Program-made: the position numbers and the translations under genes
Assembly (NCBI GenBank): GCA_003427395.1
Contig: BFEA01000013.1
Span: 1,872,065-1,933,063 of the forward strand
Source of the DNA: Chara braunii
Taxonomy: Eukaryota; Streptophyta; Charophyceae; Charales; Characeae
Direction: 5' to 3'
Length of the DNA: 60,999 nt
The notes under the pieces: model-generated
Databases searched by the model: none
Seen by the model: only the letters and a program-made list of their open reading frames with translations
Told to the model about the DNA's origin: nothing
In this document: one piece after another, positions 43,063-54,719 of the stretch
Layout: every line of letters starts with the position of its first letter
Position numbering within the stretch: the first letter of the stretch is position 1

Positions 43063-45930
43063 AGGTTGCAATAATAAACTTCTTCACAACCACTCGTCCT
43101 TTTTATCCAAGCAGCAGTCAAACGCAACGCTAAGTCCCCAAAGGAACCCAATGTGTAGAGTAAAAATGGCGTAGTGAGACTGCGTGCACAACAACCGCTT
43201 CTTCATCAAGACCCAGCGAGCTGAGCAGCACAGTGCTGCTCAACAATTACAGCAATCCGTAGCAACTTCAGCAGCCGCTGCAGTAGAAGCATGACTGAGG
43301 CAACCTGCGGCTTCACCCAGCAACAGAGCAACACCGGATAGTGCAACAGCAATGCATCGTGTCAACCACAATTCTCTGTCAGCAGCGGCACGTCAACTTC
43401 TGGCCAATCTGCTGTTGCGCAACCTAAGATGAGTGCACTCCTGTGCTCTAGGACTCCACAGAAAACAACGCGCTCAACATTCGTTCGCAACAACAACGCA
43501 CCTCAGCAACGTATAGTGCTAGGTACAATATCGCCCCACGACCCTCTTTCCTCTAATCAGCAACACTCCTTTCTCCCAACTCAGTGCCTTCGTCGTGCCT
43601 TGCGATCCGATGCGTTTTGGCAATAACCCAAAATATTGGTTGCATATCAAGAACTCAGTCTTTGCCTATGTCGAGGTAGGTGACAACGATGTTTATCTGG
43701 CCATGCAATCAGCAGAGCTTGGGAATACTTATGTAGAAGTTGACAGTGTTGAACCACCGTCAGCATCTGGTACGTACCCAACCAGTAGGCCGACTCATTC
43801 TACTTTAGTTTAGTGAGATAAACGACACACCATTCAGCGGATGGATCCGCAATGCCGTAGCCCACAACCAACCACAGACATGACCTCAGCTTGTTTGGCT
43901 CACTCCCCACTGGCTTCTTCAGCTAGCAAGGCGAGTCCGCTGCAGACAGGTAGGATACACGCCGCTCTTCCAGTTGTCCGTATAGAGGAGCAGGTGCGTG
44001 CTACTTTCTCCAACACATTGGTCCAAGCCTGAAGGGTCAGCCACCCAAATCATCCGCCCGACTGCGCAAGCCGACCGATGAAAAGAGTCAAGATGGCCCC
44101 ACCTGCTAGATGCAGATCTTCACACTACAAGTCCCTCCCTCCAGACATCTCAGCCTTCACCATCGCAGCTCATCTCCGGGCTCTTTTTGCCCAACCAATC
44201 TTCCAGGCGAGCCTTCCAACCTTTTCCCGCTCTCGCTTATCCTTGCTAGCAGGTAAGTCATCGTCGCCTACGACTAACTCCACACGCTACTCCCACTGAT
44301 AGAACCCGAGAAATCGGCGTGACTCTTCCGATGGTACGTGGCCGCATGCAGCACGAGGTAAATGCGTTAATCCTGCTGCCTTTCTTCCTATCGTTGCCCA
44401 CTCGTCATGAAGAAAGGAAGTGTTCCTTTCGCCCTCTATCTCGCTAGCTATTCCGAGGTCAGGATGCGGGCTAATCATCCCGCTAATCAGGCCCGATGCA
44501 TCGCGCGCTGGCTACGACCTGTCTAGCGAGCAAGCGAGGTGCTATTCGATATGCTGAAGGGAACCCGGCCAAAGACTTCGGTCACACGAACGAGTTACAC
44601 GAGTAAGGATGACAACCACCGCGTGTGAACCGGAGGCAAGGAGTATGATGGTTCCCAAGGAGTACAAAGTAGGAAACAGAACACTAAATGAATCTACTCC
44701 AAAAACGCGGAAAGATACATCGCCATATTCATCTCCGAACGCCACTTTGCCATTCCCCAGCGCATCTTGTTTTCCTACTAACTCTCTTTCTTTTAACCTA
44801 CAGCTGAATCTAGCCACCGATTCGGGTTCGCCCTCACTCCAAACAACAGATCAAACTTCTTCCTAACCGAAATCGCCCCCCACTCAGGTGAAAACTAACT
44901 TTTTCTTCCTCCTCCACCATGGCTCCGTGCAATAACTTGTCTACTAATCTCCCTTTCTACCATTCAATCACACAGACTAACACCGGATTCGAGGTCGTCT
45001 GACCCGAAAACCCCTATCTAACATCTCCTTTCAGTCGATTTCATCCAGAATCGGGTGAAATCTCGGTTCTCCTTTTCCCGCTGTCTCTCTCTCCGCCATG
45101 TCCCCGCGCAGCCCCTATCTCACTTATCTCTCTCTCTACTAACCGATTGCTAAATTTGACATAATAATCGAATTCGCCTTGGTCAGAAACCCCTGAATCG
45201 CTTCTTCCCACGTCTGAATCCGTTAGGAAACGAGGGAGATCAATACTTCCTCACTCTCCATCCTTCCTACTCCCGCCACCACCGTGCACGTTTCTCCTCC
45301 AGCAACTCACCACCTACTCACTTTTGCTCCAATCTTAACTCTTCACACAACTCGCCTCACCTTCAAATACCAACTTCATCTCTTTCCTCGCTTGATTTCA
45401 TCGAGCGTCGAGGGACTCGGAGATCTCCACCGCCTAATTCGTCATAGCCAAGCTCCCCCCCTTCCATCATTTTTTATTCTGGATGCACCCTGGCGCAAAA
45501 TGAGCCCAGGTTCGTTTACTTTTCCCCGCTCTTTACTCCTTGCCTTCACCAGCTCCGACCTACTGCGTCCGGTAGTCTGAGACCATCCAGCGCTATACCA
45601 CGCACTCCCCCACACAGCGCACAGGCACAGCCTGATACAACCGGCGGGTCGGCGGTCGTAGAGGTCGAGCTTTGCTAGGGAGCATGTGTTAACTTTCCTG
45701 CGGAGTCAGGAAGTCCCTAAGGATGGATAGCGCCGAGTCCACGGTCTATGCTTGGCTGCGACGGTCACTCTGCCCTCGTTACGCACGGGTCATGCTTATT
45801 TTCTCCGTATCGTTCCATCCTTAATAGATGTCCCGAAGGACTTCGACCGGGGCAGTGCCCCGCGACCCTTCGGAGTCTGAGCGACCCCAGGCATTTCAAA
45901 GTATTCAGCCCCACACCTCAAGCCCCACTG
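43063..45930. other. No gene called; flank of E3 with donor-like sites
   Basis: 43200-43300 is rich in AGCAGC/GCTGCT like the E1 flank. Plus-strand donor-like sites occur (CTAGCAG|GTAAGT at about 44250, ACAG|GTAGGA at 43950), but I cannot join them into a convincing gene. 44880-45500 is C/T-rich. ORFs reflect composition. Confidence 0.35.
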
Positions 45931-45998
45931 TTTGGGACGGAACGCGGGTCTTTGCCCATCAGCTCACGGGTGTATCCACCGAGCTACGCCCGTTGGGT
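45931..45998 (-). tRNA. tRNA-like segment (decayed)
   Basis: On the minus strand GGGCGTAGCTCGGTGG matches an A box (TRGCNNRGYNGG), and GCGTTCCGTCCC about 37 bases later is a weak B box. The stems are incomplete, so this is more likely a SINE head or pseudogene than a functional tRNA. Confidence 0.4.
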
Positions 45999-46249
45999 CA
46001 ACAGCCAGTCTTGGACCCGGCCCCGGACCCGATTTCAGATAAGACTAAATAAGAGTAAAGGAAAATTTTACAAAAGCAAGAAAAGTTCAAATTAAGGGAG
46101 GGAGTGATCGTGAGGAAGGGAGGGATCCACCGGTACTCCCTCGACCTTTCCAGCACGGCCCGCAATCAGACTTCCCAACAAAAACCAAGGGGGATAGTCC
46201 CACCGGACCCTCGACCACTTTGCCTCTCCATAAGACGCTCCCTCGCTCC

Positions 46250-46330
46250 TAAGCTGCCGCCCGCTGGCCTCGATCCCCACATTTTCGTCTCGCAAGTCCA
46301 ATGTCGTAACCCATAGGGCTAAGCCCAAGC
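46250..46330 (-). tRNA. tRNA-like segment of element P copy 3
   Basis: Minus strand: GGGCTTAGCCCTATGGGTTA near the start resembles a D-arm, CATTGGACTTGCGAGACG resembles an anticodon arm and GGGGATCGAGGCC is a B box with one change. Acceptor pairing is poor. A promoter-bearing SINE head is the likely meaning. Confidence 0.45.
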
Positions 46331-46750
46331 CTGAAACCAGCATGCGAGGAATCTCATATAAACTAGTGTGGCATAGTGCCCAGGGTCAAGAAAGCGCCCT
46401 GGGCCGCCTCTCCGCCCACGGCCGTGTGTGCGTCATTCCGCACACCCAACTTACCGTCGGTCGAACGTGCTGGATAGGAAGATAGAAACTTTGATATCCT
46501 TACCTTAATCAGCAAACAAAAAACAAGCCGGCTGGCTATGCCGGCCTTACGAACAATTCAAAGGAAAATATCACACTCGCGCCGTAAAGCTTGCGCGACC
46601 ACACACTCTCTGCCCTAGTCAACCATTTAGTCAGCGGGATTCACAGACGCAACCGCGCCTTACGTGGAATACTTAGATTTTAAACCAACTTATTTCCTGT
46701 TGTTTGCAAAAACTACGGCGGATACCCTTATAAGGGTATTTGCACCGACA
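46250..46750 (-). mobile_element. Element P, copy 3 (minus strand)
   Basis: The palindrome ATACCCTTATAAGGGTAT is at 46727-46744, preceded on the minus strand by GTTGTCGGTGCAA like the other copies. About 400 bp further along the minus strand lies a tRNA-like segment (46250-46330). The order palindrome then tRNA-like matches copies 1 and 4. Confidence 0.55.
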
Positions 46751-48729
46751 ACTTACCGGACCATATTAAGCGATGTCCTCGTCGCTGTGCAGAATCAATA
46801 AACTATAAATCCATTCACAATACCAAATGTTGACGATGAAGGAACCAATCCGATTAGCCGACAGACTCAGGGTTGAGGCCTCCAACAATCCAAGCCCTTA
46901 TAACTATATGCCGCCACAGTTCCAACCTGGGTCTCTATTGTCCTGACATTAGAACGCAGGTGTACTGGACATACGTACTACAGCACAAGTCTTAGCAGCC
47001 CCTCTCAACTGTCCCCTCCCCTTTGTCCTAGATAAACGCCGGCTTCTCGTTAAGTGTCCCCGGCCTCTACCCTGCACGCAGGGTCATAACCAGAGACGCG
47101 GGCCTTAACCGAGACCTTTGTAGGCACTCTTGCCTCCCTCCAACAATTCTCGAAATCAAACATATATATATACACAAATCCCATCATAGATTTTTCCTGC
47201 AGTCTAGTACAGGAAGGTCAGGTCTCCATCCTGGTCCACCATAGTCTGTGTGATCATGCCAGATCTACGGCCCACCGCGTTGTTATTTTAGTGGTAGTGC
47301 CCTCGCAGGTTGCGCCACGATAGGCTTTCTCCTGATAAGTATCCAATCAGGACCCAAAAAGAGTCGACTCGACTCCTATCCCACGTCGTTCCGCAGGAGT
47401 AAAACCCTCCTAGATGGTCACATCCTTTTAAGTCTTTACTCCCTTGGCAAGACGTAGGCCCGTTGTTCAGATTACGCCGATCAGCAGCCGACACTAGGGG
47501 TTGCGCCCTAGTGATGCTAAACTTTACCGTTAGCTTGGTATTCTCATAAATGCCCCAAGATTAGCACGAATAGCTGGACGGTGTGTTGCAACAAAACAGG
47601 CCTACTGCGGAACTACACAAAGGTTTGTCATACATAAAAGGTATTTACCAGTCCTCTGTAGGACAACACAGAGAAACAAGGCAACCTCTCCACATTTACA
47701 AAACATAAATCACCGCGAGATCCACAAGGCTGTGACCTCCCGGCCTGATCAGAGCAAGAGGCCACACATCCCAGTGACATCTCCCAAATGAACCATTTTG
47801 CGACCTCTTAAAAATCTCACCAATGGCCTAGGACAAACGTGGTCCTTCTCGTCAGTCTTTATCATTCAAATCAACTTCCCATGCCATTAAATCTATTAAC
47901 CCTCTTTCTTATGAAGGAGGTCTCACTCAATAGGTCTCCCCAGTCAACCCTTCTCTTTCTAGGATGAACTCCCATACGACCTTTCTTTAACACATCTTCC
48001 CTCTCTGAAGATAAATCTTCCAATAAACAGAAGATTGTCTTCCCACAAAAGGCGTCTCTACCATAAAACAACTCAAACTGAGAGACCAACTTATGGGTCC
48101 TCATCACAACTCAACAGTAAACATTTGGCATGGCAAGCATTCAAGTCTCAAGGAATCATAAATCCCTCAGGATTCTCGCACTTTTCACAAAAACAGACTG
48201 CACTTTCTCTCTTTATACCCGACCATATTATCCGCTCATGGGCAGATCGCACGAGTATACCAAAGAGTAGACATTTCACATTCATTCACTTTCACAAAAC
48301 ATACAGTATGTGAGATGTTTCTCATACATCTCCCACCCAAAACCATTATACATTAGGACAAAACCACATGTGTGAGAGTGATTGTGAGCGTCATATACAA
48401 AAAGTAGCCTCAAATAGTACTCAACTCAAAGATACACTCAAGGATGGAGGTATCTCACCCAAAAAAACGCACATAATGGTTCAGGTTTATAACTCACTTG
48501 GATCTACTTAAGTCACTCTCAATATGCTACATGGCCATACATCTTGACTCTCACATTTCCAAAAAGAAACTCGATGGGAATCGTACACTGTAATCCCCTA
48601 TATGTACAAGCCACAGCGTAAGTGTTTGGTTCCTGACAATATTAAGACAGAAAATGACCATACAAACGAGTATCCAATCTGACGAGTATCCAATCTGATA
48701 TATGAAAACTCAACTCTATCTACAATATC
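46751..48729. other. No gene recognised
   Basis: Mixed sequence with an AT run (47161-47172) and AC-rich stretches. ORFs are short and lack domains. A 78-codon minus ORF at 47871-48107 (Arg/Glu-rich) is not convincing. Confidence 0.35.
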
Positions 48730-48933
48730 CTAGTGGCTATCTGTACCTGGGCAAACTAGTCCCTCCTCACTCATCTCCTCTTGGTTTTGCCTATATAATT
48801 GTGCTCTACCCCTATCAGTAGATCTCTCTACCACTCGGCTCTGTCTATCATACATCCTTCCTGCACTCTCTGAGACCTTCCCTTCCGCTTTGTCCTTAAG
48901 GAACTTAGGACATTCGAGGGCCCAATGTACGCT
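48730..48933 (-). pseudogene. 3' end of a gag gene, cut in its zinc knuckle
   Basis: The minus-strand frame reads HWALECPKFLKDKAEGKV and continues with a polar, Arg/Glu/Gln-rich tail to a stop at 48730. HWALEC is the second half of a CCHC knuckle (H-X4-C, with C as the last ligand). The first half is absent because element P copy 4 starts within a few bases upstream. Knuckle halves of this type are characteristic of retrotransposon Gag. It differs in sequence from the gag at 9109-10329, so it is a different element. Confidence 0.6.
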
Positions 48934-49835
48934 GTCGGACAAAATACCCTTACAAGGGTATTTTGCCATGTCTTTGCATTCGACACGGTGGCTGCGTCGG
49001 CTACCATGACGTAGCCAGTCTTGAATGAAGGGGGTGTGCACGCTTAGCGTGACACTGGAAGCGAATTCCTCGGCCACTGAGGCCGGGACAAAAATCGGTG
49101 AGAAAATTTCGTTAAGAGAGTGCGCGCGTTATTTTGACGCGCGCCGTGGTAGTTAGGATCAGTAGTAATACCCCTCGGCAGAAAAGGTCGAGGGGTCAGT
49201 TGGGTTAATGATGTGTCTGGTAGGTCTACAACACGCACTGAGACTTGGTCTAGTGCCTGTCTGTCTTCCGGTACCAGGTATTCTAAAGATTTTTGGCTCT
49301 ATCTTCCCCGACTCGGCCTCCAAGTCAAGTACCGCCGTGTCTACCTCAATATGGTGAGGTACCGACCCACCCGCTACTTGAATGTTGTCCGTCACACTTA
49401 AGATGTAGCGGACCTTTGAATGTCGCGGCCACGGCTAAGTACCGGGCCTACGGGCCTTCTGAGTAACTAAGTGCCCTTGCGGGTCACACACACGCCCAAG
49501 CCGATAGGCATGCAGTCTGGCATGCGTAAACACACACAAGCCGACAAGCACTCAGACTGACGCACAGACCGGCAGGCGGGTGCGCGCCTCACATATCTAG
49601 AAATGGGCTCGGATCAGTAGCCAGACCAAGCCCCACTACACTACAAATAATCGAGCTGCTCCTCTTCAAATTGAAATAGGAGTTAGCTCAGTGGGTTTTG
49701 GTTCGGATCGACAATCGAGTGATTCAGGGGTCGAATCCACCCAACCCCAAGCTATCTCTTTTTGCAAGGGGCTCTCTTTTCGTCCGTGTTCAAATGGTCA
49801 GGGTTCGAACCCGTGACCTTGACGTTAGAAGTGGT
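48930..49835 (+). mobile_element. Element P, copy 4, inserted into gag
   Basis: TGTCGGACAAAATACCC opens the palindrome AATACCCTTACAAGGGTATT (48943-48962), followed by TTGCCATGTCTTTGCATTCG. A tRNA-like segment at 49676-49750 and a second B-box-like GGGTTCGAACCC (49799-49812) end the recognisable part. The sharp edge at the interrupted gag knuckle gives the best view of the 5' boundary of P. Confidence 0.6.
49676..49750 (+). tRNA. tRNA-like segment of element P copy 4
   Basis: GTTAGCTCAGTGGG is a perfect A box, and GGGGTCGAATCCACC about 40 bases later is a B box with one change. The intervening ATCGACAATCGAGTGAT could be an anticodon arm. The acceptor stem is not convincing. Probably a tRNA-derived promoter of a SINE. 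Confidence 0.5.
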
Positions 49836-50500
49836 TGGGGTTAGATGATTTGGGCTCCTCCCCGTGACAGGTGCCCGACAGTTGGCGCGACGGGGCGGAT
49901 AAAAGTTAGATTTCGAGGCTGTTGATCCAAAAGATTCACTATTAGTGAATCTCTCCTCAGAGTCCGGGCAGATTCGGCGAGAAGTTTGAGTCCCGGTCGA
50001 CCGAAGCCGCCACAGCTCTGGGCCTCCCGCGGAGAACGTGCGGCGGCAGGGTGCAGCCCATGCAAAAGAAGGCGGACGCAGGGATAGCGTACGCGGACGA
50101 AAGAGGTAGCGCAAGGAGTGGGAAGAAGAAGGAGAAAGGAAGGCACGAAGAAGAAAGAGAAGACGAAGGGGGAAAGAGAAAGGGAGGAGCGGACAAACAT
50201 GCAGATGTGGAGCCGAGCCGACAAAAGGGAGTGAAGCGTGATCGCAAGCGGAGATAGCGCGGCTCGACTGTTCGCCATACGCGAGGGCAAAAGCTTGTGG
50301 GGAATGCGGTGCACCGCGGGCGGTAACGACACCGGCAGATTGAAAGCTACGATGCCGACTACTCTAACTCCGAAGACGAGAAAAGGAGAGAAAAGAGAAC
50401 GGGTAAGTCTCCTCCTTGCAACCGATCCCCGGGGCTCCCCTCGATAGGACGGAGAAAATGAATAGAAGAAATTAAATAAATAAATAAATAAAATCGCACG
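49836..50500. other. No gene called; possible plus-strand exons
   Basis: A 68-codon plus ORF (50051-50257) is Lys/Arg/Glu-rich. A second ORF overlaps it and reaches AACGG|GTAAGTCTCC at about 50402, a good donor context. I cannot connect these into a gene. The long minus ORF (49841-50530) is Ser/Leu/Pro-rich from the antisense. Confidence 0.35.
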
Positions 50501-51215
50501 AATATTTCTACTTTTCAAAAGAAGATTCACGTGTGTGAGTGTATAAGAGGGTGAGATAGAGAAAGATCTTCTTCTTCCTCTTCTAAGTCCACCATCTCTT
50601 CACCCTCTCCCTATCTTACTTTTCATCATCTGCGGACTACGAGAGAGAAAAGAGAGAGAGAGACTATAAGTCTCCTACCTCGGCCAACAGCTAAGTCTCC
50701 GACCTCGGCTTCACGAACACTACTTGGATCGATAAGATGAGCAAATCAAAAAGTGTCAGTGTATAGTTCCACGTTTCAGCGGAAGATTCATTCCATTTTT
50801 GCTCATCCTATCGATGGAATGTGTGTGTGTATATGTGTATGTGTCTGTGTGTGTGTATGTGTGTGTGTGTGAGAGAGAGAGACATCTAGGTCTCAACTCC
50901 ACGGCTCGCCGCTCGCTACTAGGATCGATAGAAAGAGCAAATCAAGAAGTGACAATGTATATTTCCACGTTTCAGCAGAAGATTCATTCCGGGTTTGCTC
51001 GTCCTATCGATGGAATGCGTGTGTGTGAGGCGGTCATGATTCGACCAAGGAGGGAGAGAAAGCTCAGTCTCCACCTCACGGCTCGCCGCACGCCACTTGG
51101 AATGATAGAACGAGCAAAAACGAAAGGGACAGAGTATATTTCTACGTTTCAGCGAAAGATTCATTCCGTTTTTGCTCATATTATCGATGGAATGAGTGCG
51201 TGTGTGTGGGTGTGT
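50501..51215 (-). repeat. R repeat cluster, three tandem hairpin units
   Basis: Units at 50724-50822, 50931-51018 and 51097-51200 each start near GATCGATAAGATGAGCAAA and end TTTGCTCATCCTATCGATGG, forming long imperfect hairpins. The loop holds CCACGTTTCAGCGGAAGATT. Units are separated by GT tracts and CTCCACCTCACGGCTCGCCG or variants. An isolated motif is at 50505-50535. The family is inverted relative to 125-700. Confidence 0.8.
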
Positions 51216-52035
51216 GTGGGTGAGTGTGCGTGTCTGTGTGAGGGGGGTGTCATGTTCGTTGCACACGACAACGATAAAAGCACGATCGTGCCGGACTGTT
51301 TTGTTGGACTTTCACCGACTCATCAGGAGGATGAACCTGGACTGACAGTCTTCCCAGATGCATTTGACTGATGGACAAGGACTCGCCACGTCGCCCAGAG
51401 TTAGCGATACCCCTCAGAGAGAAAAAAAAATGGTCGGCTTCACTCACGCCCTCCCTGCAATTTTCTTCCGCCCCCATCTTTGTCTCTCTCGTACTGCCCA
51501 ACACCGCTCGCTTTCTCATTGTTGTTTCTCATTGCTCTGACATTCCACTCTCTATTCGACCTCATGACGTCATTATTCGCTTTTGCACTCCTTCCTATGT
51601 CCCCTTTGTGACCCCTTGTCGGTCCTTGTCTCCTCTCGGCCTATCTTCCTTCTTTCTCCTCATTGTCTGAATCCGCCGGTATCCCTGCTAATTAGTTGGC
51701 GTTGGCGCTCCGAAAAGAGATACAGATAGATAGATCGATAGATATAGAGAAAAGAGAGGCAGAGAGAGAGAGAGAGAGAACTCTTTCCTGGCTGTGTGCG
51801 CGCTACACCGATGAATCCAACAAGTTGATTGCCTGGTCGAAAGGCCAGGTGACCTTCCTAAGGATCATCGTATCGGGGATAGATTGTTGTAATTATCGAT
51901 CTTGAACGAGGAATGCCCAGTAAGCGCGAGTCATCAGCTCGTGTTGATTACGTCCCTGCCCTTTGTACGCACCGACCGTCGCTCCTACCGATTGAATGGT
52001 CCAGTGAAGTGTCTGGGTTGCGGTGATCTTGGCGG
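51216..52035. other. No gene recognised
   Basis: It contains a C/T-rich section (51440-51670) and a GATA/GAGA microsatellite (51720-51780). ORFs follow composition. Confidence 0.4.
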
Positions 52036-52512
52036 TCTGCCGATGTGGGTGCAAGTGGCATTTGTGTGGGCGGGATCGATGGTTGTGAGTGAGTGATACG
52101 GGAGACATACCTGGTGCTTGAGGCGAACGGCATTGGCCGAGATCTGCATCGTACTTCGGGAATGTCGTTGATGCCATCTTTCGGGTTCCTCGTATAGGCT
52201 AGATAGGATATGCCATCAGTAGTCTAGGCGATGAGTGTCAAGAAGGACGGCGACGTTGGGTTTGCATTGAGGATGATGAGACTGTACTCACGTTGATGAT
52301 CGTGAGCTTTTGCTGATCTCTTATTTGGCGAAACTTGCGATGCTTCTGCTCAGGGGCACCGCTTTCTGATCACATGCATATGATAATGTCTGATCTCTGA
52401 AATTTTGCCACCGATCGTTTTCCCATCTCCCTTATTAGTATTATTATCTCATTATTATTATTATTATTGATTATTGATTTATTATTATTATTATCGCTAT
52501 TATCATAATTAT
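52036..52512 (-). repeat. X repeat copy 6
   Basis: GTGGCATTTGTGTGG, then on the minus strand a donor CCAG|GTATGT at 52111, preceded by TTFPKYDADLGQCRSPQAP. The TTA-type tail is at 52437-52510. This exon-like block is the closest relative of copy 1, which lies some 51 kb away. Confidence 0.8.
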
Positions 52513-52519
52513 TATTACT

Positions 52520-53500
52520 ACGCAATGATCCAGGTGCATGCGGCCCCGACAAAACGAAAATGAGGTTGTGAATGAGGCACGAGACTTACCTTGTGCTGAT
52601 GCGTGTGGCTCTAACCTCTATCCGTTTGTGCTTAAACCACCACTACCCCCGCCAGCCTAATATGGAGTTTCCTGGCCTTACGGACAAGGTTCTTAGGGAG
52701 GGGGGGGGGGGGCAGGCACAGGTGGGTCCGGTCCAAGAATTTTCAAGCGCAAACTTTAGCGATTTTTCCCGCTCCGAAAAATTGGCAAAAAAATCTGAAA
52801 ATTTGATATCTTGTAGATTAGGCCGTGATCTTTCCAGGAAAAATATCAAAAAAATGGAAAAAAACAACAACAAATTAGACCGTAAAGTAAATAACGCACC
52901 GTTTCAACACATTTTCCATTGTTGCTACTCTACGACGCATGGGACAACGATAAAAGTAACCCAACTTTCGCAATTTTTTGCGATCAGAAGGATGACCTAA
53001 CAACTCTTACAATTCGAGGGTCCATAGATTTTGTCGTGATCTTTTAATGGAAAAATATTCAAAAATAAATAACAATTCATTTTAACCGCGAAATAAATTG
53101 CGGGGGTCATTTGGCGCATTTTCAAATTTTGCCACTCTGCCAGTTCCTCCCACTATGCTACCGGTAGCCCTCATGGATCTGTGCTACCGGTTCCCCCTAA
53201 TTTTTGACGGCGGGGGTAGCGGTGGTTTAAGAAGAGTTGTTGTAGTCATCTTTTGATCATATAGTAATAGGCTAAGATAGGATCCGCCTCTTGTAGTCTG
53301 GTCGCCAAAGCACCCGATAGGATAACAACATTTGTTCATTATTGATGATGATGGGACCATTAGCCCATCGTCACAGATGAGCCTTGCTGTGCTCTAATTC
53401 GGTGGAACTTTGTGATGCAAATTCTGCGCTGGTTCAAGATCGTAACTATAGTACTGTTTTGACTTCTAGGACTCGATATTGCTCATCTTTTCATATATCC
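52520..53500 (-). repeat. X repeat copy 7, split by a TIR element
   Basis: The left part (52555-52630) carries a donor AAG|GTAAGT on the minus strand at 52590. The right part resumes at 53232 with AAGAGTTGTTGTAGTC and continues through the GATGATG and GTGATGCAA blocks. The two halves join as one X unit if the insertion is removed. Confidence 0.75.
52631..53231. mobile_element. 601-bp TIR element inserted in X repeat 7
   Basis: Terminal inverted repeats of 23 bp (52631-52653 and 53209-53231, starting CTTAAACCACCACTACC) differ at one base. The interior has a direct duplication of about 200 bp (GTGATCTTT, AAAAATAT at 52823 and 53036) and a G run of about 12 at 52699-52711. The 142-codon ORF inside is not transposase-like. 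It fits a non-autonomous DNA transposon. No target duplication is visible. Confidence 0.85.
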
Positions 53501-54329
53501 TAACCAAGATAGGAATAAGGAATGAGAGGGGTGAGAAAGATTAAAAAAAAAGGAGGAGAGAATGAGAGGTCGAGGAGAGAAAACGTATGAGGGAGATCAA
53601 GGAGGAGGAGTGATAAGAGAGAGACGGAGGGAGGAATGTCGATGTCACCCACTCAACCTTACCGTTGGTTCGTCCCATAGCCTGTCTTCTTTCATTCTCT
53701 CGTCGAAATACTTAGATCCTCCCATACGTCCACTGCCTATCATCCATGATGTGTGAGTGAGTGTATGTGTGTGTGTGTGTGTGTGACACATGTCCAGTAG
53801 GACAGTACGCAGGGAGCCAAAGATTCACTATGTGATGAAATGGGACTGAAACAGACAATGGGAGGTCGGCGTAGCTTCAACAAGCAATGTACATTCCGAT
53901 TACATAGAAGATGGCACAAAACGCCGCAGTAGAAGACTTAGAAAGAAAATCTGATCTGATCTGGACTAACCCGACATCCATCATACATCCTGCAAGAGAA
54001 AGAGAGAAGGAGGAGGGACCGCGAACAGGGGAGAAAGGTCCCTTCCTCGCACGCGTACATGCGGAGGCACGAAAGTAGACCAAGATCGAGATGGCAAGGT
54101 CCCTTGCCGAGTGACCGATCAAAGTCTATTCCAGAAATGTCGAATCATATCCTGGGCAATACGCCCAGCACGACCGCTGCCTGAGTTTCTGCTGATAACC
54201 TTTCCTCCCTTCCAACCCACTGTCATCTCTCCTACCGTCTCTCTCTCCACATGTCTGTGTTCAGGGGAGAAAGAGAGAGAAAGAAGGTGGTAATGATGAT
54301 GATGACGACGACGACGATGATGATGATGA
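53501..54329. other. GA-rich stretch with GT and GAT/GAC microsatellites
   Basis: GGAG/GAGA-rich at 53515-53640, a GT tract at 53756-53786 and a GAT/GAC run at 54289-54331. No gene. Confidence 0.6.
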
Positions 54330-54692
54330 TGTGAGAACACATACCTGGCATTGTCGACGGTCTGCAACGACCAAAATCCTCAAGTACTCCGGGCTGCCGC
54401 AGATGTCAACTGTTGCATTGTCTTTTGGTAGCCTGTAGTAGCGGTGTAGGGAGTAGGCTGGGCACCAAGTGCCAGGTAGTGAGACAGGGCCTGGATACTC
54501 ATGTTGGTGGTGGCGAGAGCAAGCTCTCATTGATATTGGTTTTCAGAGTTACGGATCTCCGTTTGGTGTATTATCGGTGCAATGCTGCCTGACTATCCGA
54601 TTTCAGAGTGATGATGTAATCAAGAATTGTCATCACACGGTTGTTAATTTCCCTGTATTATTATTATTATTACTATTATTATTATTTAACGA
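54330..54692 (-). repeat. X repeat copy 8
   Basis: On the minus strand a donor CCAG|GTATGT at 54345 is preceded by VLEDFGRCRPSTMP in the frame shared with other copies. A stop lies further upstream in this copy. A short TTA tail is at 54657-54688. Confidence 0.7.
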
Positions 54693-54719
54693 TCCGACCA
54701 CTCCCTTCCTTACCTTCGC

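Noticed and set aside
43400-45600. Spliced plus-strand gene
   Set aside because: A few donor-like sites exist, but no consistent open exons or acceptors could be linked.
52572-53000. Transposase ORF inside the TIR element
   Set aside because: The 142-codon ORF has no catalytic motif and crosses the internal duplication.
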